A DNA stretch of 50,483 bases from an uncultured Roseburia sp. (GCA_947088345.1 CAMUGE010000022.1:1-50483), one strand, 5' to 3'; shown: positions 9,115 to 18,332, counted from the stretch's first letter. Made by a program: numbers and translations. Notes: a model not told the origin generated them from the letters alone.

Positions 9115-10920
9115 TCAGATCTCCCTCGTGCAGCCCAAAAGCCACGCTCTCTCGTCTTCGTCCAGGAAATCAGCCAGTTTTTCATAGACAACACGGTGGT
9201 ACTCATTGAGCCTGCGCCGCTCCTTTTCGTTCATCTGTTCCGGTAATATGGCGTCCAGATCAATCGGGACATAAGTGATAATTTCAAATTCCATAAACTG
9301 CCCGTTCTCGTTTTTCTGTGCTTTTTTACAGAGCAGTTCATTTTCTATGCGGATCCCGTAAAGGCCCTCGCGGTAAACGCCGGGCTCATCTGTAGTGATC
9401 ATACCCTCCTCTAAGGCGGCGGCATCCGGCGAATCCGGATTGATCTTATACCGAAATGCGTTCGGTCCCTCATGCACATTTAAGATGTGCCCCACGCCAT
9501 GGCCTGTCCCGCATTTATAGTCAATGCCAAGTTCCCAGAGCGGTTCCCTTGCCAGAATATCCAGACTGATACCGCTTGCGCCATATAAAAATTTTGCGTA
9601 TGCAAGATTTAAATTTGCCCGGCAGACTGCCGTGTAATGCTCTTTCATCTGCTGTGTCAGCGGCCCAAGAACAATTGTCCTTGTGATATCCGTTGTCCCA
9701 GTAAGATAATGACCGCCGGAATCCACCAGCAAAAAGCCCTCCTCTAAAAGCAGCGTATCCGCATTGGGATCTGCGGCATAATGCATTTTCGCTGCATGGT
9801 CTCCATACGCGCAGATCGTATCAAAAGACGGCCCGATATATCCGTTCTGTTCTCTGCGCCTCTCTTCCAGATAAGCGATCGCAGAACATTCCGTGATCGT
9901 TTTTTTACCGATATTATTTTTAAGCCAGTAAATAAATTTCGTCACGGCAATGGCATCGGAAAGATGGGCCTGTCTCGTATTTGCAATCTCGGTCGGATTT
10001 TTGACAGCTTTCATATGGACAGTCGGATTTTTTGCCTCCACAATTCCTACGCCTTTTGGGATACGCTCCACGATGCCGAAACTGACTGAATGCATGTCAA
10101 GCAAAACGCGTTCATTTTGACCGATTTTTTCGGCTTCCGTTTGAATTTCCTCGTATGGTTTAACAGTGATATTATGCGCGGCCAGATACGCCGCCAATTC
10201 TTCATCCAATATCTGCTCGTGTATAAACCATTCGCAGGTATCCCGGCGGATCGTCAGATAGGAAAGAGGAACCGGTACGCATTTCATGTCATTACCGCGT
10301 ATATTGAACAGCCATGCGATATCGCAGAGAGAAGTCAGAATATGAACATCCGCTTCCTTCCGTTTCATTTCCTCACGCAGCCGCTTTAACTTTCTGTCAG
10401 TACTTTCACCCGTATATTGTTCTTTCAGCCGGTATACCGGCTGCACCGAAAGCGCAGGACGCTCTTTCCAGATAATGCCGATTAAATCTTCCTCTGTATA
10501 GAGACTTCCTCCTTTTTTTTCAACAACTGTTTTTAACTTTCTGCCCCACGCGGCGTTCACAACCCTGCCGTCAAATCCAAGACGGCCTCCGTCCGGCAGC
10601 TTTTCTTCGATCAGTTCTTCGATACCGGGAACGTTTTCTTCCCCGCTGCGGTAGAGCTCTATGCCGCTGTCCAACAGTTCCTCTTCCGCCTGCAGAAAAT
10701 AACGCCCGTCCGTAAACAATCCCGCCTCCTCCTTAAAAATAACGGCGGTACCGGCCGAACCGGTAAATCCTGTGATATATTCGCGCGCTTTAAAATACGG
10801 ACCGACATATTCCGACTCGTGAAAATCTGCCGTCGGTATCAGATAGATATCAATACGACGCCGCTCCATCTCTTTTCTAAGAGCAAGAAGCCTTTCCCTG
10901 ATTGACATAGCAGTAACCAT
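9115..10920 (-). CDS. Aminopeptidase P family protein (Xaa-Pro aminopeptidase, M24B)
   Basis: A 601-residue cytosolic metallopeptidase expected to remove N-terminal residues preceding proline. Two creatinase-like N-terminal domains (about 1-300) precede the pita-bread catalytic domain. Metal ligands are visible in order: two Asp in LVDSGGHYLTGTTDITRT, His in GTGHGVGHILNVHEG, Glu in MITTDEPGVY and Glu in MEFEIITYVP. The length fits the three-domain eukaryote-like form, longer than E. coli PepP (about 440). Start 10920 has GGA five bases upstream; a second ATG at 10908 (MSIRERLL) is the alternative. It follows the thioesterase by nine bases and precedes polA by 23, so the genes are co-transcribed, although no functional link is obvious. 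Confidence 0.92.
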   Translation of the reverse strand: MVTAMSIRERLLALRKEMERRRIDIYLIPTADFHESEYVGPYFKAREYITGFTGSAGTAVIFKEEAGLFTDGRYFLQAEEELLDSGIELYRSGEENVPGIEELIEEKLPDGGRLGFDGRVVNAAWGRKLKTVVEKKGGSLYTEEDLIGIIWKERPALSVQPVYRLKEQYTGESTDRKLKRLREEMKRKEADVHILTSLCDIAWLFNIRGNDMKCVPVPLSYLTIRRDTCEWFIHEQILDEELAAYLAAHNITVKPYEEIQTEAEKIGQNERVLLDMHSVSFGIVERIPKGVGIVEAKNPTVHMKAVKNPTEIANTRQAHLSDAIAVTKFIYWLKNNIGKKTITECSAIAYLEERRREQNGYIGPSFDTICAYGDHAAKMHYAADPNADTLLLEEGFLLVDSGGHYLTGTTDITRTIVLGPLTQQMKEHYTAVCRANLNLAYAKFLYGASGISLDILAREPLWELGIDYKCGTGHGVGHILNVHEGPNAFRYKINPDSPDAAALEEGMITTDEPGVYREGLYGIRIENELLCKKAQKNENGQFMEFEIITYVPIDLDAILPEQMNEKERRRLNEYHRVVYEKLADFLDEDERAWLLGCTREI

Positions 10921-10929
10921 ACCTTTCCG

Positions 10930-11409
10930 TCAGTCCACAGCCTGCTCATTATTTGCATATTCAAAAAACTTCGTGTCAAGCTCCGGGTAAGAGCGTTTCA
11001 GTGAGATCGGCCTTCCCGAACGATTTAAAAAGCAGTGTGAGCTCTTCCCTGTCGCGCGCAGCTCGCCCGTCTCTTTATCTGTCATACGGTACTCCACTTC
11101 CATGCGGATACCGGTGTATTTTAACATTTTTGTCTCAATCACAACCGTGTCGTCAAAATGTACCATACTGTGGTACTCACAGGCGATAGAGAGCACAGGG
11201 CTTATAATTTCCATTGTCTCCATCGCCTTGTAGGAAAGCCCCATCTGGTTCATCAGATCCATACGCGCTTCTTCCATCCACCTGATATAATTGGAATGAT
11301 GGATAATTCCCATCTGATCCGTCTCATAATATTTTGCATGGTGCTCATACGGATGAAATTTGATATGTTCTGTATGGCTGCCATATACTTCAATTTCTTT
11401 TCCTGACAT
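10930..11409 (-). CDS. Acyl-CoA thioesterase, 4HBT/YbgC-FadM type hotdog fold
   Basis: A 159-residue hotdog-fold thioesterase. The segment YYETDQMGIIHHSNYIRWME, with the family's catalytic-loop Asp and a long hotdog helix beginning WMEEARMDLM, identifies the 4-hydroxybenzoyl-CoA thioesterase group. It would hydrolyse acyl-CoA or acyl-ACP thioesters in the cytosol; the physiological substrate cannot be read from sequence. GGAGGG eight bases upstream supports ATG 11409. It is the first gene of the minus-strand run extending to 249, and coupling with coaE in the same operon gives a loose CoA-metabolism theme. Confidence 0.9.
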   Translation of the reverse strand: MSGKEIEVYGSHTEHIKFHPYEHHAKYYETDQMGIIHHSNYIRWMEEARMDLMNQMGLSYKAMETMEIISPVLSIACEYHSMVHFDDTVVIETKMLKYTGIRMEVEYRMTDKETGELRATGKSSHCFLNRSGRPISLKRSYPELDTKFFEYANNEQAVD

Positions 11410-11492
11410 ATGCTATCCCTCCATTCAGATGTGATCCTTTCAACTTATTCTTCACATTTTATCCTATACTTTACCACAATCTCCCACAAATT

Positions 11493-13991
11493 TCAATGTC
11501 CGCTTTCTTCCTCGCTGTGAATCGTAACTTTCTTTCTCGTAAAAATCTGAATCAGAACAAACGACACAATACAAAACGCGGTGATCAGCGCGCCTGTCAA
11601 AAGTTTTGGGGTACGGTATTTTAAACAGATCTCATATTCCCCGGAATCCAGATACAGACTGTAAAGCGCGCCCTCAAACCCTTCCGCGCAATCTGTCATA
11701 TCTTCTCCGTCTACATAAATCGACCATCCCTCCTCATACGGCACAGAAAAAATCAGCCTGCCCGCTTTTTGTACCTGTATCGTTCCTTCGATTTTTGTAT
11801 CGGAGAACGCAGTCAGCTCCATTGTCTGCTCGCTTAAAGTCTCATATGCCTCTCTTAGCGCCTCTTCATTCAGGCGGTAAACGGTCAGTCTTAAATTCTC
11901 GTTTTTTTCATTGCGTATCCAAAGCGTACTCCCGGCATAATTGTAACCAAGGTCCAGCGTATATTTATGAGATACATGCGTATAGTCTCTTGTTCTGCCG
12001 CCGCTTGTCTCAAGTGTCAGCTTGTCGACGCCCGTCGACTCATATCTGGCATACAGATATCCGTCCTCCGTGGCATGGATCGTCGTCTCGCCCTCCACCG
12101 ACACCGAAGATACCTGCGTAAGAAGATCTTCCTTTGCGCCGAGCAGTTTTGCCAGCCTGTTCTGCGCTTCTACCTGCTCCATATCCAAAAACTGCCACTC
12201 TTCTATCACATCTTCGTCCATCATAAAGCCAAGCGGAAGACTGTATTTGTTTTTATACAGATAACTGTCGCCGGACGAAGCAAGGTACTCGCAGATTGGA
12301 CTCTCCTCAAGCCCGTTGTCCGCCAGAATATATTTTACAGAAAGCATAGCCGAAATAAGCGGCGTCTGGCCGTTATAACAGTAGTAATTTTTTCCGCCCT
12401 CCATACCTACTTTCTGGTAGAAATGACTGATTTCAATATTCATCAGAGAGGAAAATAAAGTTGCGGACGAATATCCGTACAGCGACGCGTCATTCTTCGT
12501 CTTGCGTTCCAGCTCCTCAACGCGGTAAAAACCGCCCCCATCAGAATCATTGTCTTCTTTTGCATACGCGGTAAGCATATCATAGTCCGCCATACGCGCC
12601 ACATAAGTCGGCCGGTAAACCGGGACAAATCCCGTTTTGTGAAAATTGAGCGTAATTTCTGTCAGCGCCAGAACACAGACACAGCCAATCAGAATATTAT
12701 TTATTTTTCTTACCTGAAAATGCAAAAGCAGACTAAAAATCAGATATCCGGCCAGAAAAACCGCCGTAAATAAAAATGCGGCCTCAGATACCTGTTCAAA
12801 ATCGGCCCTTTTGTATGCAACCGCCCAAAAAACAGCATTCAACACGGCAGCCACGGCAAAATGCCACAATTTATTTTCACGGATCAGCAGAAATGCCTCA
12901 AAGGACAGCGTCAGGAGAAGGAAAATATATAAAAACGACTGTCTGCCCGGCAGCGAATCCGGAAAATGAAACCCATGCCAGATAAAATCCAGTATATTAT
13001 TTGCAAAACTGAGAAAAAAGAATACGAAAAGCAGCAGCTTTAAAATTCTCTCTTTTAATTTAATCTTCCCGTTGAGCGCGTAAAGTATCACAAAACAAAA
13101 GACAAAAACTCCGCAATAGAGATTCGGCCAATGGCTTGTCCCGGTATAGATGTCCGTCAGAAAAGCATGGCGCGCACCCTGGTCGATCAGATTAAAATAC
13201 CATTTTATCTGTTCCGGAAACGAAATTCCCTGCGAGCCGCTGTACCCCAAAATGACAGCCTCCGGAATCATAAACACTGCTCCTGTGCCGCCTGCAAGCA
13301 GAGAATACAAAGCAAAACGTAAAAACGCGCGTATACCGGCTTCTCTGCTGCCAACCCATGTGATCAAAAACCAGAACACCAAAAACATACAGATCAGAAA
13401 AGAAATATAATAATTGCTTAAGACACTAAGAGCAAGCGTTATGTAATAAAGCCCGGATTTTCCCTCTTTGACAAGCTGCTCTACCCCCATGATAATCAGA
13501 GGCGCAAGCACAATACAGTCAAGCCACATTACATTCCAGGAATAAGCCGCCATATAGCCGGACAGTGCATACGCCGTCCCAAATACGGCAATCAGGATAT
13601 GGTTGGATTTAAAATGACGACGCAGATAAGCGGCGAACGTCAGACCGCAAAATCCGATTTTTAACAGAATCAATACGGACATAAACTCTATGATAAAATC
13701 CCTGGAGCAAAAGACCAAAAGCCAGTTGAACGGACTCGCCAGATAATATGCAAAATGCGATATATAATCCGATCCAAGCCCCAGCTTCCAGGAATAGAAG
13801 AAACTGCCTCCGTTTTGCAGTTTTTCCATCATCTCAATGGAAAACGGACAGTATTGATGAAACATATCAATCTGCAGCAGGCAGGAGTCCCCAAACGGAT
13901 AAATGCCATGCAGAATACAGATCAGAACTGCCAGTGATAACGGCAGAAAAAAAGCCAGAACCAGCGGCAGTCTTTGCAACTTTTCTCTCAT
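11493..13991 (-). CDS. YfhO-family polytopic membrane protein
   Basis: An 832-residue membrane protein with many hydrophobic helices in the first 480 residues, then a large soluble, presumably extracellular, region, and one C-terminal helix (LTGALITAFCIVSFVLIQIF) followed by a basic tail. DSCLLQIDMFHQYCPF near residue 35 and SWNVMWLDCIVLAPLI are typical of the YfhO family (GT-C-like glycosyltransferase architecture). Family members glycosylate lipoteichoic or wall teichoic acids outside the membrane in Bacillus and Listeria; this role is inferred here. The ATG follows the LtaS-type gene by eight bases with GAGG upstream, so the two are an operon, which supports an anionic-polymer function. 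Confidence 0.9.
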   Translation of the reverse strand: MREKLQRLPLVLAFFLPLSLAVLICILHGIYPFGDSCLLQIDMFHQYCPFSIEMMEKLQNGGSFFYSWKLGLGSDYISHFAYYLASPFNWLLVFCSRDFIIEFMSVLILLKIGFCGLTFAAYLRRHFKSNHILIAVFGTAYALSGYMAAYSWNVMWLDCIVLAPLIIMGVEQLVKEGKSGLYYITLALSVLSNYYISFLICMFLVFWFLITWVGSREAGIRAFLRFALYSLLAGGTGAVFMIPEAVILGYSGSQGISFPEQIKWYFNLIDQGARHAFLTDIYTGTSHWPNLYCGVFVFCFVILYALNGKIKLKERILKLLLFVFFFLSFANNILDFIWHGFHFPDSLPGRQSFLYIFLLLTLSFEAFLLIRENKLWHFAVAAVLNAVFWAVAYKRADFEQVSEAAFLFTAVFLAGYLIFSLLLHFQVRKINNILIGCVCVLALTEITLNFHKTGFVPVYRPTYVARMADYDMLTAYAKEDNDSDGGGFYRVEELERKTKNDASLYGYSSATLFSSLMNIEISHFYQKVGMEGGKNYYCYNGQTPLISAMLSVKYILADNGLEESPICEYLASSGDSYLYKNKYSLPLGFMMDEDVIEEWQFLDMEQVEAQNRLAKLLGAKEDLLTQVSSVSVEGETTIHATEDGYLYARYESTGVDKLTLETSGGRTRDYTHVSHKYTLDLGYNYAGSTLWIRNEKNENLRLTVYRLNEEALREAYETLSEQTMELTAFSDTKIEGTIQVQKAGRLIFSVPYEEGWSIYVDGEDMTDCAEGFEGALYSLYLDSGEYEICLKYRTPKLLTGALITAFCIVSFVLIQIFTRKKVTIHSEEESGH

Positions 13992-13999
13992 AATTTACC

Positions 14000-15781
14000 T
14001 CATTTCCCAAAAATCTGATAATACTGCAGTTTTTTATATTCCGACAGCTTCTCAAGAGATTCGTTCCCATCTCCATCTGCCTGTTCGGTGTTTACTGCAG
14101 ATAAAATCGGCCAGGTCTCCTCCAAATCCATCACAAATTTCTGATAGCCGCTTTGGGGCACGCCGGCGCGGCTTAAAACCTCCGCACCCAGATAATTTGC
14201 ACTCAGGTCTGCATTTGTCTGCGCCTCGATCTCAAAATTGGCCCAGATCACATACGGCACCTGATAGCGCAGCTTAATCTGCTCATCGTTAAGAGCGTTC
14301 CAGCGCATTCCGTTCGCCGCAAGCACCGGCGCCGCCACTGCGTCATTTGGCTGATGATCCCCGAAAAAAACAACTACGGTCTTTTCCTGCTGACCTGCAA
14401 AATAGTCAATCAGGTTAGAAAGCGCCTGATCCGATAAACTGACAAGCGACAGATACTGCGAAAGCGATACGCTGTTCATACCCTCCGCCGAGATATCCGG
14501 CGAAAAATTCGGATAAATTTCCTGATAGCCCCCATGGTTTTGCATCGTAACGTTAAACAAAAACAGCGGCGTGCCTTTTGCCTTTTTCTCATAGAGGTCT
14601 ATGATTTTGTCCACACATGCCTGATCGCTGACATACTGCCTTACGCGCTCCTCCCCATAAAAATCCCGCAGAAAAATACTTCTTTCAAAGCCAAGCAGCG
14701 GATAGACACGATCGCGCTCCCAGCCCGACGACTGATACGGATGCATCGCAACCGTACGATACCCAAGCTGCTTTAAATGCGAGGCAAGGGACGGCATCTC
14801 CTGTTTGATATACTGCTGAAAAGGGATACTCCCCTGCGGAAGAAACGCCATTGTATTTCCGGTGAGAAATTCAAATTCCGTATTTGGCGTGTTGCCGCCG
14901 CAGACAGAGACATGAAGCATTCCGGTCACCGTGTTTTTCGCCCCTTTTTGCAGGCTGTGCAGATACGGCATGACGTCTCGGTTCGTCACAAATTCGCCAA
15001 GCGCCGATAAATCCGCAAATGACTCGTTCATCATAACAATGATATTGGGAAGATCTGCTGTCTGCTTCTCTGCCGTCTCTTTTGCCTCCTCCTCAAGATC
15101 AGAAAACATCTCTTCTGCCTCTTTTGCCGAATATCCGTCCGGCTTCTCCACAAAAACATACGGCAGGTTCATCACAAATGTCACGGCGAGCCCGTCTGCA
15201 TTTGCCATGAAAACCGGAGTAAACCGCTTGTTATAAAGCCTGTAACGATTCTGAAACTCCTCTTTTTGCAGCATATAGCAAAAACCGACAAGGGCCAAAG
15301 CTGCGACAAACGCGAAAAGGAGCCGAACCCGGATCGTAACGCACCGAATGGACACTCTCAGAAAATAGAAAGACACAAACAACAGCAAAAACAGAACTGT
15401 CACCACAGCAATCCTTACATCCGGCGTAAAATTATAATTATCCGCCACACTCGCCGCCGTCTTAAGTGAAAAAATATCCCACGGCACCAGAGGAACTGAC
15501 CGAAACCGCAGTACATAGGCATTGATCAGCCCATACAAAAACGATACGCCGCCCAATGCGGAAAGGGAAATTCTCACGCTGCCTGTCAAAAGGATCAGCA
15601 CGACGGCCGCAAGTTCAAACAGGAAAAGATTAAACGCCTGTGCATACGGCCTTACGTCCGCCCACGGATTATGCGTAAAATTTTCGGTCAGATAAAAAAT
15701 AAGAACCGGATAAACTGCCGCAATACATAGTTTTTTGCTAGTACTTTCTTGAATTTTTGTTAAATCTGTCTGCTGTTTCAT
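14000..15781 (-). CDS. LtaS-type sulfatase-fold membrane phosphotransferase
   Basis: A 593-residue protein with about five N-terminal membrane helices and an extracellular alkaline-phosphatase-superfamily domain. IIVMMNESFADLSAL (metal-binding Glu), GGNTPNTEFEFLTGN (the catalytic Thr context) and VVVFFGDHQPND are the LTA-synthase signatures. Such enzymes transfer glycerol-phosphate from phosphatidylglycerol to polymers or lipids. The start is uncertain: ATG 15781 gives a short cytosolic tail before the first helix, a GTG at 15799 sits too close to a GGAGGAG, and the ATG at 15868 overlaps the nrdD terminator and is unlikely. It is followed eight bases later by the YfhO gene. The exact polymer cannot be determined. 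Confidence 0.85.
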   Translation of the reverse strand: MKQQTDLTKIQESTSKKLCIAAVYPVLIFYLTENFTHNPWADVRPYAQAFNLFLFELAAVVLILLTGSVRISLSALGGVSFLYGLINAYVLRFRSVPLVPWDIFSLKTAASVADNYNFTPDVRIAVVTVLFLLLFVSFYFLRVSIRCVTIRVRLLFAFVAALALVGFCYMLQKEEFQNRYRLYNKRFTPVFMANADGLAVTFVMNLPYVFVEKPDGYSAKEAEEMFSDLEEEAKETAEKQTADLPNIIVMMNESFADLSALGEFVTNRDVMPYLHSLQKGAKNTVTGMLHVSVCGGNTPNTEFEFLTGNTMAFLPQGSIPFQQYIKQEMPSLASHLKQLGYRTVAMHPYQSSGWERDRVYPLLGFERSIFLRDFYGEERVRQYVSDQACVDKIIDLYEKKAKGTPLFLFNVTMQNHGGYQEIYPNFSPDISAEGMNSVSLSQYLSLVSLSDQALSNLIDYFAGQQEKTVVVFFGDHQPNDAVAAPVLAANGMRWNALNDEQIKLRYQVPYVIWANFEIEAQTNADLSANYLGAEVLSRAGVPQSGYQKFVMDLEETWPILSAVNTEQADGDGNESLEKLSEYKKLQYYQIFGK

Positions 15782-15824
15782 GTATGTAGTATACCACACT
15801 CTCCTCCGTTTACAAAACATATCT

Positions 15825-15880
15825 GAAAAAAATGAAAAATACACCCGGCTGCGGCTTAAAAAACGCATCGGGTGTGTTTT
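15825..15880 (-). terminator. Intrinsic terminator after nrdD
   Basis: On the minus strand, ACACCCG (15869-15875) pairs with CGGGTGT (15841-15847), with an additional GCG/CGC pairing inside, followed by a T-rich run (15825-15840). It lies directly after the nrdD stop, so nrdD is monocistronic and its activase nrdG is not downstream. Confidence 0.75.
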
Positions 15881-15884
15881 AACT

Positions 15885-18047
15885 TTACAGATGAAGCACG
15901 CGTTCTTTTATCTCCTGCGTACGCCCCTGGTTCCAGAACTGCGTACCGATATAGCCGCAGGTACGCCTTGCCACGCTCATCATATTCTGATCGTGGTTGC
16001 CGCAGTTCGGACATTCCCAGATTAACTTGCCATGGTTGTCGCTGACAATTTTAATCTCTCCGGAGTAACCGCATTCCATACAGTAATCGCTCTTTGTATT
16101 TAACTCTGCATACATAATATTGTCATAGATAAACTGCATAACAGAGAGAACTGCTTCCAGATTATCCTGCATATTCGGAACCTCGACATAGCTGATTGCG
16201 CCGCCCGGCGACAGTTCCTGGAACTGTGCTTCAAATTTCAGCTTATCAAATGCATTCATCTCCTCCGTCACATGGACGTGATAGCTGTTCGTAATATAAT
16301 TTTTATCGGTAACGCCCCTGATAATGCCAAACCGCTTCTGCAGACATTTTGCAAATTTGTAGGTCGTCGTCTCAAGCGGCGTACCATAAAGGGAAAAATC
16401 TATGTTGTGCTTCTGCTTCCAGCGCGCGCAGGCATCGTTTAAATAGCGCATTACAGAAAGCGCAAATTCTGTTCCGCCCGGTTCCGTGTGAGAAACGCCT
16501 TTCATATACCTAGTACACTCACACAGCCCCGCATATCCCAGCGAGATAGTTGAATACCCGTTATATAAAAGTTTATCGATTGTCTCGCCTTTCTCCAAAC
16601 GCGCGAGCGCTCCATTCTGCCATAAAATTGGCGCCACATCAGACGGCGTGCCTTTCAGACGTTCGTTGCGGATCAAAAGAGCCCTGTAACAAAGATCCAG
16701 GCGCTCGTCTAAAATCTCCCAGAATTTTTCCATATCCTTGCCGGAGGAACATGCCACATCCACAAGATTGATTGTGACGACGCCCTGGTTAAATCTTCCG
16801 TAAAATTTAAATTGATCTTCCTCGTCTTTGTATACGGTCAGGAATGACCGGCATCCCATACAGGTATAGCAGTTGCCCTGTTTTAATTTCTTCATTATCT
16901 TTTCGGAGATATAATCCGGAACCATGCGCTTTGACGTACACTCCGCGGCAAGCTTTGTCAGATACCAGTACCGGCTGCCCTCTCTGATATTGTCCTCCTC
17001 CAAAACATAAATTAATTTCGGAAAAGCCGGCGTAATATAGACGCCCTTTTCATTTTTTACGCCTAAAATGCGCTGATGAAGCATCTCCTCAATCACAGCC
17101 GCCAGATCGTCCCGCAGCTGCCCTTCCGGCACCTCGTTCAGATACATAAAGACCGTGATAAACGGAGCCTGCCCGTTCGTCGTCATCAGCGTGATCACCT
17201 GATACTGTATCACCTGTACGCCGCGGTTAATCTCTTCTTTGACACGCAGCTCCGCAATCTGGTTGACACGCTCGTCCGTCACCTCAACACCTGCAGCGGC
17301 AAGCTCCACTCTGACCTGCTTTCTGAACTTCTCGCGGCTGACCTGCACAAACGGAGCCAGATGCGACAGCGAGATGCTCTGACCGCCGTACTGTGAACTT
17401 GCAATCTGCGCCACGGCCTGTGTCGCGATATTGCATGCTGTCGAAAAGCTTTTGGGGCGGTCGATCATTGTCTCGCTGATCACAGTCCCGTTTTGCAGCA
17501 TATCCTCCAAATTAACCAGACAGCAGTTGTGCATATGCTGCGCAAAATAGTCCGAATCGTGAAAATGGATCATTCCTTTTTCATGCGCTTCTACAATATC
17601 CGGAGGCAGAAGAAAACGGCGCGTGATATCCTTGCTGACTTCCCCCGCCATATAATCGCGCTGTACACTGTTGACAGTCGGATTTTTATTTGAATTTTCC
17701 TGTTTTACTTCCTCATTGTTGCACTCTAACAGACTTAAAATCTGCTCGTCCGTTGAATTTGACTTACGGATAATTTCGCGCTTATAACGGTATGTGATAT
17801 AATTGCGCGCCACATTGAACGCCTTATTGCTCATAATCTGGTTCTCTACCATATCCTGTATCTCTTCAACGCCCGGAGAATGCTTCATATTTGCACAGGC
17901 TTTTTCCACATTAATCAAAATATTCTGAATCTGGGAATCAGACAGTCTTTCATAATCAATTACGCTGTCGTTTGCCTTGCGTATCGCAGCTTCAATTTTC
18001 TGGATATCAAATGCATCCTCCGTACCGCTTCTTTTAATAATTTTCAT
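15885..18047 (-). CDS. nrdD: Anaerobic ribonucleoside-triphosphate reductase (class III)
   Basis: A 720-residue class III ribonucleotide reductase, which makes dNTPs from NTPs without oxygen using a glycyl radical. An N-terminal ATP cone (MKIIKRSGTEDAFDIQKIEA onward, about 1-95) senses ATP/dATP. Near the C-terminus are the zinc site (CMECGYSGEI with CPNCGNHD) and the radical-glycine motif RRTCGYIG. I chose ATG 18047, with GGAGG five bases upstream; the longer frame reading to 18227 would translate the structured leader. The activating enzyme NrdG is not encoded in the window. Two NrdR-like boxes overlap its promoter, and nrdR is present at 47083-47532, so repression by NrdR is expected. Confidence 0.97.
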   Translation of the reverse strand: MKIIKRSGTEDAFDIQKIEAAIRKANDSVIDYERLSDSQIQNILINVEKACANMKHSPGVEEIQDMVENQIMSNKAFNVARNYITYRYKREIIRKSNSTDEQILSLLECNNEEVKQENSNKNPTVNSVQRDYMAGEVSKDITRRFLLPPDIVEAHEKGMIHFHDSDYFAQHMHNCCLVNLEDMLQNGTVISETMIDRPKSFSTACNIATQAVAQIASSQYGGQSISLSHLAPFVQVSREKFRKQVRVELAAAGVEVTDERVNQIAELRVKEEINRGVQVIQYQVITLMTTNGQAPFITVFMYLNEVPEGQLRDDLAAVIEEMLHQRILGVKNEKGVYITPAFPKLIYVLEEDNIREGSRYWYLTKLAAECTSKRMVPDYISEKIMKKLKQGNCYTCMGCRSFLTVYKDEEDQFKFYGRFNQGVVTINLVDVACSSGKDMEKFWEILDERLDLCYRALLIRNERLKGTPSDVAPILWQNGALARLEKGETIDKLLYNGYSTISLGYAGLCECTRYMKGVSHTEPGGTEFALSVMRYLNDACARWKQKHNIDFSLYGTPLETTTYKFAKCLQKRFGIIRGVTDKNYITNSYHVHVTEEMNAFDKLKFEAQFQELSPGGAISYVEVPNMQDNLEAVLSVMQFIYDNIMYAELNTKSDYCMECGYSGEIKIVSDNHGKLIWECPNCGNHDQNMMSVARRTCGYIGTQFWNQGRTQEIKERVLHL

Positions 18048-18060
18048 AGGAACCTCCATT

Positions 18061-18149
18061 CCGAGAACGTTTCTGTTCGGGGAACCGCAGGAAAAATCTG
18101 CTATGCAGATTTCTCCTGTCGGACCAGGGCTTATTTGTGACGTTCCCGG
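18061..18149 (-). ncRNA. Structured 5' leader of nrdD, class not recognised
   Basis: The roughly 165-base leader contains a compact multi-stem element. A 10-bp outer stem with one mismatch (18140-18149 with 18061-18070) encloses a long hairpin (18088-18118: eight perfect pairs AAATCTGC/GCAGATTT, a three-base loop, one mismatch, five more pairs) and a small GTTC/GAAC hairpin (18075-18085). That is a junction-like layout as in riboswitches or attenuators. No poly-U terminator lies before the start. I do not recognise a known riboswitch class. The pairing is seen directly; function is inference. Confidence 0.55.
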
Positions 18150-18218
18150 CACAAACAGCCATGTAAAAAATAAATGCATCCGTATTTTTATCAAACATAC
18201 AACAGTACCGCAATGACC

Positions 18219-18246
18219 ATTATACAATATCTTGTATCTTTGTCAA
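18219..18246 (-). promoter_or_regulatory. nrdD promoter with full consensus hexamers
   Basis: On the minus strand, TTGACA (18241-18246) and TATAAT (18219-18224) are separated by 16 bp. Transcription would start near 18212, giving a leader of about 165 bases. The -10 and spacer lie inside the proximal NrdR-like box. Confidence 0.8.
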
Positions 18247-18269
18247 TATATGACAACAAGATTTTGTAT
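18222..18269. promoter_or_regulatory. Tandem NrdR-like boxes at the nrdD promoter
   Basis: Box 1 (18222-18237) is ATACAATATCTTGTAT, with a perfect ATACAA/TTGTAT dyad. Box 2 (18254-18269), read on the minus strand, is ATACAAAATCTTGTTG. Both fit the 16-bp NrdR box pattern (ACA and TGT ends around an AT-rich core). They are 32 bp apart start to start, about three helical turns, as expected for cooperative NrdR binding. Box 1 covers the spacer and -10; box 2 lies just upstream of the -35. Confidence 0.75.
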
Positions 18270-18302
18270 TTCTTTTTTCAATCAAATCATACTGATTTTA
18301 TA

Positions 18303-18332
18303 TTGACAGTGTTTCATATTATAAAGTATAAC
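18303..18332 (+). promoter_or_regulatory. Promoter of the ABC exporter operon
   Basis: TTGACA (18303-18308) is followed after 18 bp by TATAAC (18327-18332), about 58 bp before the exporter start. It is divergent from the nrdD promoter and does not overlap it. Confidence 0.55.

Noticed and set aside
11410-11492. Possible terminator or tRNA between the thioesterase and YfhO genes
   Set aside because: No convincing stem with T run and no cloverleaf could be drawn in the 83 bases.
18061-18149. Assignment of the nrdD leader to a guanidine/ykkC-type riboswitch because of a CTGGTCCGA segment
   Set aside because: Only a short segment is similar; the remaining conserved ykkC core is not found, so the resemblance is probably chance.
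18048-18227. Longer N-terminus for NrdD reading through the leader
   Set aside because: The extra 60 residues do not resemble the family, there is no ribosome site at 18227, and the start at 18047 has an ideal one. The sequence behaves as RNA leader.
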